A stretch of 64,000 bases of DNA, taken from the NCBI GenBank assembly GCA_963763215.1, contig CAVXNX010000023.1, forward strand, positions 372,001 to 436,000. The letters run 5' to 3'. This document shows, in pieces, positions 28,939 through 37,610 of the stretch (position 1 is the first letter of the stretch; every line of letters begins with the position of its first letter). This DNA comes from DASQZK01 sp963763215 (lineage in GTDB: Bacteria; Bacteroidota; Bacteroidia; Bacteroidales; GCA-2748055). A model generated the notes under the pieces. It was given only the letters and a program-made list of their open reading frames with translations. It did not search any database and was not told where the DNA came from. Made by a program: the position numbers and the translations under genes.

Positions 28939-29523
28939 TTATTTCTCCGTTCGGGGAAGGATCCCGTAGAAAAAGAAATTGGTTATCTCGTAGATCAGAT
29001 CGCCTCCGGTTTCGTAGAGAACGGTGAGCTTCTCGTCCTGAAGCATGACGATCATCTGATCGATCAGGTAGAGCAGGAATTCAATCTTCAGATCCTTCCG
29101 GATCTCTCCCTTTGCCTGTGCCTTCCGGTAGTAACTGGTTATCAATTCGAGGCTTTCCCTGGTCATTTTTTCAATCAGCGAAGACAGTGCGGGGTAATCA
29201 CCACTGTAGAGATCAGCGAGAAATTCCTTGCTGACACTGCCGCCAGCATCCATTTTTAATTTCATCGTTCCCCTGACCTTCTCTTCAAAAGGGATATCAC
29301 TGTCCATCATCTGAATAAAATTCATTTTGGTTTCGTTGATCATCGTGTTCATGATCTCCAGGGCCAAAGTATCCTTGTTCCTGAAGTATTTGTAGAACGT
29401 CATCTTGCTGACCCCGGCTTCCGTGCAAATCTCCTCCACGGTGACCCGTCGGAGGCCGAATTTCCAGAAAAGACTTTTTCCGGTGGAAAAGATGTCCTGG
29501 TATTTTTTGCTTACTTCAGTCAT
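28939..29523 (-). CDS. TetR-family transcriptional regulator
   Basis: The start at 29523 (MTEVSKKYQDIF) gives 194 residues; the in-frame Met at 29661 would add 46 hydrophobic residues that read through the promoter. The N-terminal helix-turn-helix is classic TetR: FGLRRVTVEEICTEAGVSKMTFYKYFRNKDTLALEI. The C-terminal ligand-binding helices are variable and give no ligand. It is the first gene of the operon with the outer-membrane protein and the FtsX-type transporter and probably represses it. The promoter carries TACGAAT-type half-sites on both sides of the -7 box that could be its operator. Confidence 0.9.
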   Translation of the reverse strand: MTEVSKKYQDIFSTGKSLFWKFGLRRVTVEEICTEAGVSKMTFYKYFRNKDTLALEIMNTMINETKMNFIQMMDSDIPFEEKVRGTMKLKMDAGGSVSKEFLADLYSGDYPALSSLIEKMTRESLELITSYYRKAQAKGEIRKDLKIEFLLYLIDQMIVMLQDEKLTVLYETGGDLIYEITNFFFYGILPRTEK

Positions 29524-29543
29524 TTTATTATACGAATAGAGTA

Positions 29544-29551
29544 CAAATATA
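29544..29551 (-). promoter_or_regulatory. Promoter -7 box TATATTTG of the TetR operon
   Basis: TATATTTG on the minus strand fits TAnnTTTG and lies 21 bp before the TetR start. TACGAAT at 29531-29537 and ATTCGTA at 29575-29581 flank it as opposed half-sites, with TACGAAA between them, as expected for an autoregulated promoter. Confidence 0.5.
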
Positions 29552-29813
29552 CGAAAAATATAAAATAAAACTAAATTCGTAAGATATATTTTAAAATGTA
29601 AGCTGAAAAAGGATGAAAAATCATTGAGGCCGACGGCATTCAGGATGAAAATTGCCGGCAAGATGGAAAAGCCAGGACAGAATGCGTCTGTCGGCCCGGG
29701 ACGGACAGGGGAATGAATTCCCGGGCTAACGGGACATGCCGGTGCCAGGTGTCATTTTTTAGCATGGCATAACTATCACGTCGGTCAGGTCCGGGAAAAT
29801 GCGCGGAAAATGG

Positions 29814-30695
29814 TCAACCTTCCATCATTTTGAGGGATATTTCGATGGCTGAGGCAAGAAACTCACTGGTATGGGTGAATTGTGTGCCGGGGTCGCTATG
29901 GGCCCAGATTTCCGCCACAGGAAGGTAGGCGCCCCTCCACTGACCTTCATGCCAGTGTCCGGCTGCGCGAAGTTCCGGCATGGGATCCGGGTAGGTGAAA
30001 TCGTCATCCATGGAAAGGTTGACATAGAAGTGAGGCTCATCGATGATCCTGTTTTGGGGTGAAAAGCCGAATTCGACGGCATGATGGGGCACATTATCAC
30101 TGTCAAAAGCCCCGAAGATCCGTGAAGATGTACAGAAGTTACCTGGCCAAATGCGGATTTCGGAAGTATGTTTGAAAACCCGGTTAAAGAACTGCAGCAG
30201 AAATTTTGCATTTGCGCGGTACTTGACGGTTTCTTCACCGATATTGGGATATTCAACCGCAAAGCTGTGTTCTTTTTTCACCGGCCCGGTTGAAAGTTCA
30301 GTTTCCAGTATCAGATCGAATTGCGAAACATCGACGCCATAGGCTCCAAGGTGTTTCTTAAAAAAATTATAACCCTCCGTTGTCGTATGACCGGTCAGAT
30401 CGCCCATCTGAAGCACGTCCATTCTCGTTGAGAGGATATAGATGGTAAGGTCTTTAATATTCAACCCGACCCTGAGCGGTTTTTCGGCCGGGATTTTATC
30501 GCTGATCAGCATTTTCCGGGAAACGGAGAATTCCATTGCCGTATGGCTGTGATCTTTCCGGGGGGGAATGAGATGTTCCCCCGTGACGGCAATGAGCTGG
30601 GCAGCATAATGCTGGGTGGATAAAACCTGCCGCAGGCCGCTGAGCAGGACGGGCTCCAGGGGCATCCATTTTTCCGAAAGTTTTTGAATATCCAT
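29814..30695 (-). CDS. Hypothetical protein downstream of EgtD and DUF427
   Basis: A 293-residue soluble protein without signal peptide. I do not recognise a family with confidence. The C-terminal part (GNFCTSSRIFGAFDSDNVPH, PHFYVNLSMDDDFTYPDPMP, GQWRGAYLPVAEI, SDPGTQFTHTSEFLASA) is reminiscent in layout of DUF5996, which has a similar tyrosine/proline-rich pair followed by a LPY-type strand, but key motifs differ. It follows DUF427 after 52 bp and EgtD before that, all on the same strand, so it probably belongs to the same small operon. An enzyme acting on a small molecule is possible, given the many conserved-looking His and Asp residues; this is an inference. Confidence 0.6.
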   Translation of the reverse strand: MDIQKLSEKWMPLEPVLLSGLRQVLSTQHYAAQLIAVTGEHLIPPRKDHSHTAMEFSVSRKMLISDKIPAEKPLRVGLNIKDLTIYILSTRMDVLQMGDLTGHTTTEGYNFFKKHLGAYGVDVSQFDLILETELSTGPVKKEHSFAVEYPNIGEETVKYRANAKFLLQFFNRVFKHTSEIRIWPGNFCTSSRIFGAFDSDNVPHHAVEFGFSPQNRIIDEPHFYVNLSMDDDFTYPDPMPELRAAGHWHEGQWRGAYLPVAEIWAHSDPGTQFTHTSEFLASAIEISLKMMEG

Positions 30696-30747
30696 TTTGC
30701 AGATATTTAAATTAATGCTGTATTCTTGAGTACTGTATTGTCAAATA

Positions 30748-31029
30748 TTATTCGGTGACTTCAACCCCTCTCCAGAACGCAATGTGGTCCCTGATCTCCG
30801 CGGCCTCGCTGCTTGGGTCGGGATAATACCAGGCCGCATCCTTATTTGTTTTCCCATCGACCACCAGGTCGTAATATGATGCTATCCCTTTCCAGTGACA
30901 ATCTGTATGTTTGTCACTCTCCTTCAGGTATTCCCTGTTCACCTTTTCGCGCGGAAAATAGTGATTACCTTCGATCAATTTCGTTTTATCACTTTCAGCG
31001 ATAATCCTGTTGTTCCATATGGCTTTCAT
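30748..31029 (-). CDS. DUF427 family protein
   Basis: The start at 31029 gives MKAIWNNRIIAESDKTKLIE, the usual DUF427 opening; the upstream in-frame Met at 31089 would run into the EgtD gene. Residues YYPDPSSEAAEIRDHIAFW near the C-terminus and ESDKHTDCHWKGIASYYDLV in the middle are the family signature (AWYYP and the CxWKG loop). DUF427 proteins are small beta-rich proteins of unknown role. It lies 44 bp after the EgtD-like gene, so joint function with a histidine-betaine or methylated-amine product is plausible, not demonstrated. Confidence 0.88.
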   Translation of the reverse strand: MKAIWNNRIIAESDKTKLIEGNHYFPREKVNREYLKESDKHTDCHWKGIASYYDLVVDGKTNKDAAWYYPDPSSEAAEIRDHIAFWRGVEVTE

Positions 31030-31073
31030 AATCTCTGTTTTTGAATAGTTCAGCGTCATTATGCGAGACAGAG

Positions 31074-32036
31074 CTATATTTTCTCCCACAGAGCGTTGAG
31101 GTACCAGTGTTTTTTATCGGTGAAGTCCCGGATCGTCTTAAAACCGGCCTCACCGGCAAGGGTGTGGATCTGGGCGGGCGTAAATTTCCGGCTGATTTCC
31201 GTCAGGACACCTTCCCATTCCCTGAAATGAAACGATTGGTTAAGGGCGCCAAAGTAAACGTCCTGGTCGCAGATGCTGACGAGGTAGGATTTTGCACTGC
31301 ATTCGGCCGGATCGTATAGCGGGTGATGGAGAAAACGGGAGAGGTCGAAATTTGCCTCCAGTTCTTCATTCATTCTCGAAAGGAGGTTGAGGTTAAAGTC
31401 GCGGGTATACCCATAAGGATCGTCGTAGGCACGCAGGATAACCCCGGGGTCTTTGACGAGGTCAAAGCCCGTCAGGATCAGATCGCCGGGACTGAGTGCG
31501 GAGGAAATTTGCCGTAAAAAACCGAGTGCTCCCGCAGGGGTGAAATTTCCGATGTTGGACCCGAGAAAGAGACTGACTTTCCTGCAATCATCGCCAAAAC
31601 GGAGGTTTTTGAGTACGTCGGCGTAATCGCCGGCAATTCCCGAAACGGGAAGCCCGGGAAAGGCAAGACGCAGCTTCTCGACAAGACCGGAAAGGGCATC
31701 GGATGAGATATCGACGGGGAGGTACCGGAAATGCGATTCTTCACGGATCAGTCGGGCAATCAGCAGACTCGTTTTCAGCCCATCGCCGGCTCCGAGTTCG
31801 ATCAGGTTAAACCGGGTTTTTCCAGGATCGATCAGGGAGGAAATTTCTCCGGCATAATCCCTGAAGATCTCATATTCGCAATCGGTCAGGTAGTATTCCG
31901 GCATGCGCATGATGTCCTGGAAGATCCGGCTCCCGGTTTCATTGTAAAAATATTTCGAGGGGATGAACTTATATGCTGATGAGAGACCTGTTTTGATATC
32001 TTCAGAAAAGGTCGTCTGAATCTGAATGGTATCCAT
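31074..32036 (-). CDS. egtD: EgtD-like L-histidine N(alpha)-methyltransferase
   Basis: A 320-residue enzyme with the family N-terminus (KYFYNETGSRIFQDIMRMPEYYLTDCEYEIF), the SAM site LIELGAGDGLKT, the LFLGSNIGNF loop and GFDLVKDPGVILRAYDD, and the C-terminal TDKKHWYLNALWEKI strand. EgtD trimethylates histidine to hercynine, the first step of ergothioneine synthesis, using three SAM molecules. No EgtB-type sulfoxide synthase or EgtE lyase lies in the window; the immediate partner is DUF427. The activity could therefore be hercynine formation only, or methylation of a related amine. It begins an operon of three genes. Confidence 0.85.
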   Translation of the reverse strand: MDTIQIQTTFSEDIKTGLSSAYKFIPSKYFYNETGSRIFQDIMRMPEYYLTDCEYEIFRDYAGEISSLIDPGKTRFNLIELGAGDGLKTSLLIARLIREESHFRYLPVDISSDALSGLVEKLRLAFPGLPVSGIAGDYADVLKNLRFGDDCRKVSLFLGSNIGNFTPAGALGFLRQISSALSPGDLILTGFDLVKDPGVILRAYDDPYGYTRDFNLNLLSRMNEELEANFDLSRFLHHPLYDPAECSAKSYLVSICDQDVYFGALNQSFHFREWEGVLTEISRKFTPAQIHTLAGEAGFKTIRDFTDKKHWYLNALWEKI

Positions 32037-32602
32037 TTTTATATATTTATCGTTTCACGTTTTCGACCCTGCACCGGCCGCCATGTTTAGTTGGTAAAGA
32101 AATGATGTTGGCCGAACTTCATATCCGGTTATCAGGGCCGTCATAATCTGATCAAACCTGTGCAAAATACAGAAGAATCATTCCTGGCTTTGATTCTTCC
32201 CATGGTCAAGAAACAATCCCTTCATTTAGATAGTTCAAAAAATGGCTCTGCTTTTCAATGCCCGTCAGGGTTACCGGGAAATTCGGGATGAGGGGAAGGG
32301 GAGATGTTCCTCCATATTCCATAGAATGGTCGGCCAGGGATGAGGATATATTGTCGGGATGCTCCTTCACCTGTTCAGAAAACGGCATTTATGATGGCGT
32401 TATAGAGATAAAGATCAAAATCACAGGCACTTATTTAGATCGATTTTACAGGTTAAATTGATATATTTGCCGGGAGAAGATCGATGAAAAAAATGTTCCG
32501 GCATATACTTAACTCTCTGACAAACACAATATCAGAAATGAAGCTTTGAAATGGGGAATGGGGTATTTTTGATTTCTAATTTCAACCTAACTATTTGAAC
32601 CC
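32037..32602. other. Spacer with a candidate promoter and a 21-codon frame
   Basis: No convincing gene. Short frames on both strands are unsupported. TATATTTG at 32462-32469 (plus) fits the -7 consensus and is followed by a 21-codon frame from ATG at 32484 (MKKMFRHILNSLTNTISEMK) with a GGGAGAAG sequence before it. The frame could be a leader or chance. The Wzi gene begins about 135 bp after the box. Confidence 0.4.
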
Positions 32603-34012
32603 TTGAGGCCTATCTTGTTTTTTATCAGTCTGTATGTTTTGTTGGCTTGTGGACCCGTCTGGTCCCAGGATCTGGCCGATTCGGTGACCCTCGAAGCAGG
32701 CAGTGTTGTGTCGCATGGCCGGAATGTTCCGTTCTGGCTGATGTCGGACAGGTACGGACTTATTGACAATACCCCTTTCAATGGATGGCTCAGGGCTTCG
32801 TTTTATAAAAACCCCAGGACTGGCAGGAACCTGGATTATGACTATGGATTAGACATTTACAGTTTATATTCCGACCGTGCATCCATCATCCTGCACCAGG
32901 CTTATGCGGGGGTCCGGGCTGGTTTCTTCGAGTTCGAAGCCGGTAAAAGGGAAGAAGTATATGGGAACCAGGACAGCCTGCTAAGCAGCGGCGGCCTGTT
33001 ATGGTCGGGCAATGCACCGACGATCCCGGAGATCACCTTCCGTACAAACGGGTACATCCCTGTTCCATTTACTGCAAAATACCTTTATGTCAAAGGGGGG
33101 ATCTCGCACGGATGGTTCAGTGAAGATCCCTTCTCAGAGCATGTCTGGTTGCATCATAAATATATCTATTTCAAAACCACGAGCCGTTTCCCGGTTATTC
33201 TCTCCGCCGGGCTGCACCACTTTGTTCAATGGGGAGGGGTGTCGCGTGACACGCTCATCGGCCACTTGCCTTCCGGCCTGGAAGCGTTCCGGGATATATT
33301 CTTCGCCCGTTCAGGGTCAGCAGATTCACCAAGTAACGAACGGCTCAATGCACTCGGGAACCACCTTGGATCCTACAATGTCAGGGTGGATTTCAGGATC
33401 GGCAAAACACACACCGGCATCTACTGGCAATCACTTTTTGAGGATAACAGCGGAAGAAAATTGATGAACAAAAAGGATGGATTGTGGGGCATTGCTTTCA
33501 GATATGCGCATTCCGGTCCCTGGCCGTCAGCCCTGGTGCTGGAATACATCAATACGACCGATCAAAGTGGTTGGATCATTGATCATCCTAATCCCAATAC
33601 CTTTCCCCGGGGCGCCGACAATTATTTCAATAACTCCATATACCGCGCCGGTTGGTCGGCAGAGGGAAGAACCATCGGCACGCCCCTGATCACTTCCCCT
33701 CTTTATGGGGTCAGCAGTCATGGGGAGTATTTCAGGAACAACCGGCTTAGAGCCTATCACATCGGGGTCAGCGGCAAGATGGCCGGAGCAGGGATCGGAT
33801 ACCGGTTGTTCTTTTCCCATTCCAATAATTATGGAACCTATGCCTATCCCTTTACCGAAACCCGGCTTCTGAATGCCATGTTATTTGAAATTTATTTAGA
33901 TCAAATCGAACATTCATTATATGGAATTACTTTCACCGCAGCCGCGGATAGGGGAGATTTCTTGGGAAACAATACGGGATTTCAGATTATTCTCCGAAGA
34001 AAATTGAGATAA
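32603..34012 (+). CDS. Wzi-family capsule assembly outer membrane protein
   Basis: A 469-residue beta-barrel with a signal peptide (ILFFISLYVLLACGPVWSQ). The family pattern is clear: HGRNVPFWLMSDRYGLID near the N-terminus, FFEFEAGKREEVYGNQDSLL, SSGGLLWSGNAPTIPEITF, LHHFVQWGGVS and YYWQ/YLEYINTTDQSGW-type strands. Wzi (PF14052) sits in the outer membrane and holds or guides group 1 capsule at the surface; the Bacteroidota family is broader. The only start in frame is TTG at 32603 because a stop lies five codons upstream; an ATG start hidden by an indel is possible. It precedes a WecA-like gene on the same strand. Confidence 0.88.
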   Translation: MRPILFFISLYVLLACGPVWSQDLADSVTLEAGSVVSHGRNVPFWLMSDRYGLIDNTPFNGWLRASFYKNPRTGRNLDYDYGLDIYSLYSDRASIILHQAYAGVRAGFFEFEAGKREEVYGNQDSLLSSGGLLWSGNAPTIPEITFRTNGYIPVPFTAKYLYVKGGISHGWFSEDPFSEHVWLHHKYIYFKTTSRFPVILSAGLHHFVQWGGVSRDTLIGHLPSGLEAFRDIFFARSGSADSPSNERLNALGNHLGSYNVRVDFRIGKTHTGIYWQSLFEDNSGRKLMNKKDGLWGIAFRYAHSGPWPSALVLEYINTTDQSGWIIDHPNPNTFPRGADNYFNNSIYRAGWSAEGRTIGTPLITSPLYGVSSHGEYFRNNRLRAYHIGVSGKMAGAGIGYRLFFSHSNNYGTYAYPFTETRLLNAMLFEIYLDQIEHSLYGITFTAAADRGDFLGNNTGFQIILRRKLR

Positions 34013-34250
34013 ATTCCAGGTAAATTCAGAAATATATCACAGTAACTCCATCATTCACAAATCGTTAAAATTTTATCCTGGCCTTTATCACCGGATCATA
34101 TCTTTTTTGTATCCGGAAGATACTTTATCAAATTTATTCTTTTTTTCATGGAAAAAGAGAAAATTCGTGTAACTTCATATTACGAATGGATGTAGAAGTT
34201 ATTTAAAACTTGATTTTATTGGTGACGAACGAATTGATAAATTAACGACA
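34013..34250. promoter_or_regulatory. Intergenic region with two inverted repeats upstream of the WecA-like gene
   Basis: CCGGAT (34091-34096) and ATCCGG (34111-34116) form an inverted repeat with a 14-bp AT-rich loop. ATTCGT (34163-34168) and ACGAAT (34182-34187) form a second one with a 13-bp spacer. The first could be a weak terminator for Wzi or an operator. The second resembles the TACGAAT half-sites before the TetR gene. No clear TAnnTTTG box with normal spacing is seen. Confidence 0.4.
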
Positions 34251-35417
34251 ATGGTATTTAATGAATTTTATTTTAATCTGGTTCTCGATGAGTTTATTAT
34301 AAGTCTGACGGGATTTTTTTCAACCTTATTACTTATCCCTGTTATTGTTACCCTGGCATGGAAATATAACCTTGTATACGTTCCAAATAACAGAACATCG
34401 CATGTGAAACCTGTTCCCGCAATCGGCGGGATCGCCATCTTTGCCGGATTCCTCATATCGGGGGTCTTTCTGGCCGGATTTCATTCCAACGACTTTTACG
34501 TCATTGTGGCGGGTATCATTTCGATTTTCCTGATCGGGATTGTGGATGATATCATCTCCCTGTCTGCCAGCCGTAAACTTTTCCTGTTTTTTCTCATCGC
34601 TCTGCTGATCACGACTGTGGGGGGCATCAGATTGACGTCGCTGCATCATTTTCTTGGGATCGGCACCCTGCCGACCTGGCTGAGCGTGATCATTTCGATG
34701 GTGCTCATGACGTACGTGATCAATTCAATTAACCTGATCGACGGCATCGACGGGCATGCGGCCATCACGGGTATTTATGCATTACTGGTATTCAATTTCC
34801 TGTTCCTCCGGCTGGGTCACATGGGCATCATCACCATTACCTTTCCGGTCACTCTCAGCCTCCTGGCCTTCCTGGTGTTCAACGTGTGGGGACGGCAGTT
34901 TAAAATTTTCATGGGCGATACCGGATCGCTGATGCTCGGCTTCGTTCTGGCCGTTACCATCATAAAATTCTGCAATCTCAATGCCGGTCCGTCTTATTAC
35001 AGCAGGCTCTATTCCCCGTTGACGGTCCTGTCACTGATGATCGTCCCGCTCTTCGACCAGCTGCACGTTTTCATCAAGCGCATCCTGATGGGGAAATCAC
35101 CTTTTTACCCCGACCGGAACCATTTGCACCATACCTGGCTAAAGCTTGGATTTTCACACCGGAAGGCAGCCCTGATCTTGCTGGGATACGGTGTATTCTT
35201 TTTCCTGGTCAACACATTCGTCCTGATGCATCTTCCCGTTGCGCTGCACATCGTTTCCCTCATCGGCCTCGCCCTGCTGTTCTGGCACGGGCCCGAGCAG
35301 TACCTCAAAAAGCACTCCCGGGAATTTGTCGACCGCCGATTCAATTACCGGAAGAAACAGATGCAGCCGTCGGTGAAAGAGACCCGGAAAGTGACATTCC
35401 GGCGTTCCGTAGCCTGA
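34251..35417 (+). CDS. WecA/MraY-family undecaprenyl-phosphate glycosylphosphotransferase
   Basis: A 388-residue integral membrane enzyme with about eleven helices and all family motifs: NNRTSHVKPVPAIGGIAIF, the metal Asp pair in IGIVDDIISLSASRKL, NSINLIDGIDGHAA, IFMGDTGSLMLGF, and the His-rich loop DRNHLHHTWLKLGF. It transfers a sugar-1-phosphate from a UDP-sugar to undecaprenyl phosphate and so starts synthesis of a lipid-linked glycan at the cytoplasmic face. The LHHTWL form is that of the WecA/TagO branch rather than MraY. It lies 20 kb from the polysaccharide locus; it may supply the initiating sugar for it or for another glycan. Confidence 0.92.
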   Translation: MVFNEFYFNLVLDEFIISLTGFFSTLLLIPVIVTLAWKYNLVYVPNNRTSHVKPVPAIGGIAIFAGFLISGVFLAGFHSNDFYVIVAGIISIFLIGIVDDIISLSASRKLFLFFLIALLITTVGGIRLTSLHHFLGIGTLPTWLSVIISMVLMTYVINSINLIDGIDGHAAITGIYALLVFNFLFLRLGHMGIITITFPVTLSLLAFLVFNVWGRQFKIFMGDTGSLMLGFVLAVTIIKFCNLNAGPSYYSRLYSPLTVLSLMIVPLFDQLHVFIKRILMGKSPFYPDRNHLHHTWLKLGFSHRKAALILLGYGVFFFLVNTFVLMHLPVALHIVSLIGLALLFWHGPEQYLKKHSREFVDRRFNYRKKQMQPSVKETRKVTFRRSVA

Positions 35418-35534
35418 TCTAACAGTCCGATTTTTTCCGGGTTTTCTGAGATTTTTCCAGCGCAATGATGAAGGCGGGTGATTCATAATGGTGTGGTTTT
35501 TTCATACATTTACAGGAACGCTGAATCAACCGCC

Positions 35535-37608
35535 ATGAAATCCATCAAGCATCTTATCTTTTTCCTGATCTGTCTTACACTTCACCATCTTACGGGAGCA
35601 CAGCCGCAGGTGAAAGACGGATGGACACCCGAAATGAGTTATTCCCTGAAACAAATCACCGATACCCGGATTTCACCCCGTGCACGGTATATCGCGTACG
35701 TTGTCCGGGAGGCGGTCATGGAAAAGGAAAAGTCCGCGTATCTGACCCAGATCCATGTGGCAGCGGTCGACGGGAGTTTTGACCGCCAGTTTACGTTCGG
35801 CGATCAATCCTGCACGTCGCCCGGATTCTCGCCCGATGGCGACAGGCTGGCCTTTCTCAGCAACCGGTCGGGGACCTCGCAGGTTTATGTCATGTGGATG
35901 AACGGGGGAGAGGCCCGCCGGCTCACCTTCGCCCCCGGGGAGGTTTCGGGCTTCAAATGGTCACCCGATGGCTCTCAGATCGCCTACCGGATGACCGATC
36001 CGGAAACGGAGGAAGAAAAATCCATGCAGACGGAAAAGACGGACATCCGGATCGTTGATCAGGACTTTAAATACCGGCGACTCTATGTCACCTCTTCTGA
36101 ACCGGCAGGAAAAAAGCAATACCGGGCCGTGCTCCTCACCCCGGGAAATATCAGCGTCAATGATTTTGACTGGTCACCCGACGGGTCAAGGATCGTTTTC
36201 TCCCACCAAACGGATCCAACCGTCAATACGGGTATGACAACATCGGATATCTCCATCGTCCCAGCCGATTCGGGGAAGATCGAAACCCTGGTCGACTGGC
36301 CGGGAGTGGACGACAGCCCTCTCTTTTCGCCCAACGGCCGGCAGATCGCCTTTTCTTCACAGGGAGGCCAGCCGGAACCTGTCGGACTGCGGGATCTGTA
36401 TACCATATCATCCAAAGGCGGCCGGCCGGTGCGTCTTACCCTGACCCCCGACCGGAATGCCAGCCTTGTCAGCTGGGCGCCGGACGGGAAGTCGGTTTAT
36501 GCCTTTGAAATGATCGGGACCTCGGGTCATCTGCTGGCCATAAAAGCCAAGGGTGACGATATGGTCGTGGCTTCTCTTGGCAACCGTCCGTGGGTGCCTT
36601 CTTCGCCTTTGAAAACCCCTGAGGGAAGCCATGGAACATGGAGCCATTTCAGCCTGTCAGCTCAACGGTGGGCGGTTTCTTTTACCTATGAAGAAACAGG
36701 AAAGCCGGCGGAGGTCTATTATTCTGAACTGATCAATTATCAACCGGTCCGGGTGACCTCCGTGAACAACAATGCCTTGATGCCTGAAACGGCGCCCACC
36801 GAACTTATCCACTGGACCTCTTCCGGCGGTACAGCCGTTGAAGGATTGTTGACCTACCCGGCACACTACCAAAAGGGGAAAAAGTTATCCATTGATCCTT
36901 TGCGTTCACGGCGGTCCGGCTGGCACGTTCGAACAGCATTTCACGGGTTCCCCGTCGTTGTATCTGGTCCAGGATATGGCCCGCGAGGGATATGCTGTGC
37001 TGAGACCCAATCCGCGGGGCAGTGATGGTTACGGAAATGCGTTCCGGCATGCCAATGTCAGGGATTGGGGCTATGGCGATTATGACGACCTGATGTCGGG
37101 CGTCGATACCGTGATCAATAGGGGACTGGCTGACCCTGATCACCTTTTTGTTGCCGGCTGGAGCTATGGGGGCTATCTTACCTCTTTCATCGTCACCCGC
37201 ACCGGACGCTTCAAGGCAGCCAGCATGGGAGCCGGACTTCCCGACCTGGTTAGCATGGCTTACACCACCGATATCCCTGACTATCTTGTTGCCCATATGG
37301 GGGGTGAACTATGGAAGGATTACGACATGTATATGAAACATTCAGCCATTTTTCATCTCGACAAAATTACCACGCCCCTGCAAATCCTTCACGGAGAGAA
37401 TGACCTCAGGGTTCCGCTCACGCAATCTGAAGAGCTTTACACCGCCCTGAAGCGCAAAGGGATTCCCACGGAATTGATCCTTTACCCGAGGTCGGGGCAT
37501 GTCCCCTCGGAGCCGAAACTCATGATGGATGTGACTCCGAGGGTTCTCGGATGGTTCGACAGGTTTAACGGTGACCGGACCGGGAAAACCGGGGAGGAAA
37601 AGAAATAG
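35535..37608 (+). CDS. S9-family prolyl oligopeptidase-type peptidase (one frame break)
   Basis: The start at 35535 gives a signal peptide (IFFLICLTLHHLTGAQ). Residues ~40-420 are a TolB/DPP-like beta-propeller with FSPDGDRLAFLSNRSG, FKWSPDGSQIAYRM, WSPDGSRIVFSHQ and FSPNGRQIAFSSQ blades. The frame changes at about 36885-36905; the second frame starts within ILCVHGGPAGTFEQ, the oxyanion region. The catalytic Ser lies in GWSYGGY, Asp in GENDLRVP and His in RSGHVPSEP. It should cleave short secreted peptides in the periplasm, like acylaminoacyl-peptidases and DPP enzymes of Bacteroidota. Its stop is 3 bp from the convergent MFS gene. Confidence 0.88.
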
Positions 37609-37610
37609 GC

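Noticed and set aside
32206..32461. Overlapping 60- and 67-codon frames between EgtD and Wzi genes
   Set aside because: Opposite strands, no ribosome-binding site and no signature.
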